A DNA stretch of 64,000 nucleotides from JAFDWR01 sp038216655 (GTDB lineage: Bacteria > Armatimonadota > Fimbriimonadia > Fimbriimonadales > Fimbriimonadaceae), in the NCBI GenBank assembly GCA_038216655.1, contig JBBQPZ010000003.1, positions 124,001 through 188,000 of the forward strand, read 5' to 3'. The notes beneath the pieces are model-generated. The model was not told where the DNA came from. It saw only the letters and a list, made by a program, of their open reading frames with translations, and made no database searches. The position numbers were made by a program, and so were the translations under genes. Below, piece after piece: positions 63,187 to 64,000 of the stretch. The stretch's first letter is position 1; each line of letters starts with the position of its first letter.

Positions 63187-64000
63187 TAGCGGATGTACAC
63201 CTTGTAGGTGTAGCTCACGCTCACATGCTTGCCCGAAGGAACGTCAAGCGTCCACTCCAGCAGGGATCGAGGGTTCATTTGTCGGAGACCCTTGGCGGTC
63301 TTCGTGATCTTGGGCGATCCTTCGGTGCTGATTACTTCACCGGTGATCTCCTTCTTGATCTTCAACTTCACCGCGTCGGGCTTTCGGTTCTCTACTTCGA
63401 GCGTGCCCTTCAGGGTCACGAGGTCGAAGTTCCCGATTCCCGAGACATTGATCGCCTGTTTGATGCGGGAGACCTCTTCCTCGGACCTTGCCGCGTGGAC
63501 ATCAAGCGACTTGGTGATTCTGAGTTGGGCATCCGCACCGGCGGACGTGTAGCGGAGCATGTCCTGCCCGATGATTTGTCCGTCCTTGAAGGTCGTGGCG
63601 GCGGCGGTGGTGAGGGGCTGGCCGCTCGTGTTCTTGAACTTGATGGTCTGCCAGACATCTTCCGCGACTTCGTTTGGCACCGGGCGATACATGTCGTTTT
63701 CGACCGCGTCGCCAATGTCCCAGGTGTAGATGCGCTCGAACGGAGCGTCGGTGTGGAACAGCACGAAGTAGGCACGATCGCCGCGCTTGAGGGTGACGGC
63801 GGGTCGGCGGTAGAAGAAGAGCTCTTCAGCTTGGAGCCCGGGCAGGCTTTGAATGTCGACGGAGTCTCCGAAGCCACCCATTGCGGGGGCCGCGGCGTTT
63901 TGCGACATCATCTCGCCGGCTCGCCCGCGACCGGCTCCGCTCGGGCGGGAGAGATCGAAACCCCCGACGAGCCCGACGAACTGATCGACCGATTGGCCGC
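63183..64000 (-). CDS. DUF4139-domain protein (N-terminal part beyond window)
   Basis: C-terminal 272 residues of a longer protein; the frame is open to the right edge, reading VDQFVGLVGGFDLSRPSGAG before MMSQNAAAPAMGGFGDSVDI. The visible part has ELFFYRRPAVTLKRGDRAYF, IYTWDIGDAVENDMYRPVPN, VWQTIKFKNTSGQPLTTAAA and ends LEWTLDVPSGKHVSVSYTYK, the pattern of DUF4139/MucoidyA-like proteins, which have a coiled-coil N-terminal domain and are exported. Function unknown. Its stop overlaps the PilZ stop in a convergent arrangement. Confidence 0.85.
   Translation of the reverse strand, partial: GQSVDQFVGLVGGFDLSRPSGAGRGRAGEMMSQNAAAPAMGGFGDSVDIQSLPGLQAEELFFYRRPAVTLKRGDRAYFVLFHTDAPFERIYTWDIGDAVENDMYRPVPNEVAEDVWQTIKFKNTSGQPLTTAAATTFKDGQIIGQDMLRYTSAGADAQLRITKSLDVHAARSEEEVSRIKQAINVSGIGNFDLVTLKGTLEVENRKPDAVKLKIKKEITGEVISTEGSPKITKTAKGLRQMNPRSLLEWTLDVPSGKHVSVSYTYKVYIRY

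Noticed and set aside
1..64000. CRISPR array, prophage or restriction-modification locus
   Set aside because: No regularly spaced direct repeats, integrase, terminase, methylase or Cas motifs were found.

Overview
The window reads as a chromosomal stretch of a bacterium with high GC (about 60% by eye) that most resembles Armatimonadota, class Fimbriimonadia. This rests on the combination of PEP-CTERM secreted proteins, a cluster of secreted S53 peptidases with dockerin-like tails, type IV pilus ATPase and platform genes scattered among housekeeping genes, and frequent TTG/GTG starts. It is an inference from gene content, not a computed placement. The cell plan is two-membrane-like (FtsEX-EnvC, PilB/PilC, PEP-CTERM).

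Layout. 1-2.2 kb: the 5' part of secA (minus strand, running off the left edge) and a small secreted protein. 2.2-12.7 kb: a block of minus-strand secreted proteins. Four share one C-terminal module (a beta-sandwich-like repeat, a double EF-hand-like dockerin, and a terminal NFGQSG[Y/D]). Three of these are S53 (sedolisin/kumamolisin) peptidases with intact E/D/D/S residues; most are followed by a hairpin or intrinsic terminator. A PEP-CTERM protein follows. 13.3-16 kb: fatty-acid/phospholipid operon DUF177-plsX-fabH without rpmF. 16-24.5 kb: P-loop kinase-like protein, S9 peptidase, a NanE-NanK fusion, MgtC-like protein, UbiD decarboxylase. 24.5-31.3 kb: pilB, RNase P RNA, a membrane protein with a degenerate class III cyclase domain, lipB, rnhB, AI-2E-type permease. 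31.3-40.6 kb: SpoU methyltransferase, saccharopine-dehydrogenase-like protein, HAD hydrolase with tRNA-His just upstream, folK-pilC, a secreted STN-like protein, lpdA. 41-46.8 kb: an orphan RepA-like AAA ATPase, the division module ftsE-ftsX-envC with a catalytically intact M23 domain, and a PfkB kinase. 46.8-51.2 kb: PEP-CTERM protein, coiled-coil protein, uvrC with a 110-residue insertion, and an intergenic stretch with tandem repeats and a PEP-CTERM gene remnant. 51.2-59 kb: di-iron hydroxylase, a cysteine-less thioredoxin-like protein, GbsR-like and TetR regulators, a PilZ protein, two small ferredoxins, an ErpA/IscA protein, queF, and an alpha/beta hydrolase. 59-64 kb: a secreted copper-amine-oxidase-N-like protein behind a near-consensus promoter, an HD-GYP protein with two tandem sensors followed by a PilZ protein, and a DUF4139 protein cut by the right edge.

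Genes that plausibly work together: pilB, pilC, two PilZ proteins and the HD-GYP protein (pili and cyclic-di-GMP); ftsE-ftsX-envC (septal wall splitting); plsX-fabH (lipid initiation); ferredoxins with the Fe-S carrier; the dockerin/S53 cluster (extracellular protein degradation). No CRISPR array, phage or complete insertion sequence was seen. The most unusual signals are the peptidase/dockerin cluster and several families of short dispersed intergenic repeats, one of which appears to have landed in frame inside uvrC and others at gene starts.
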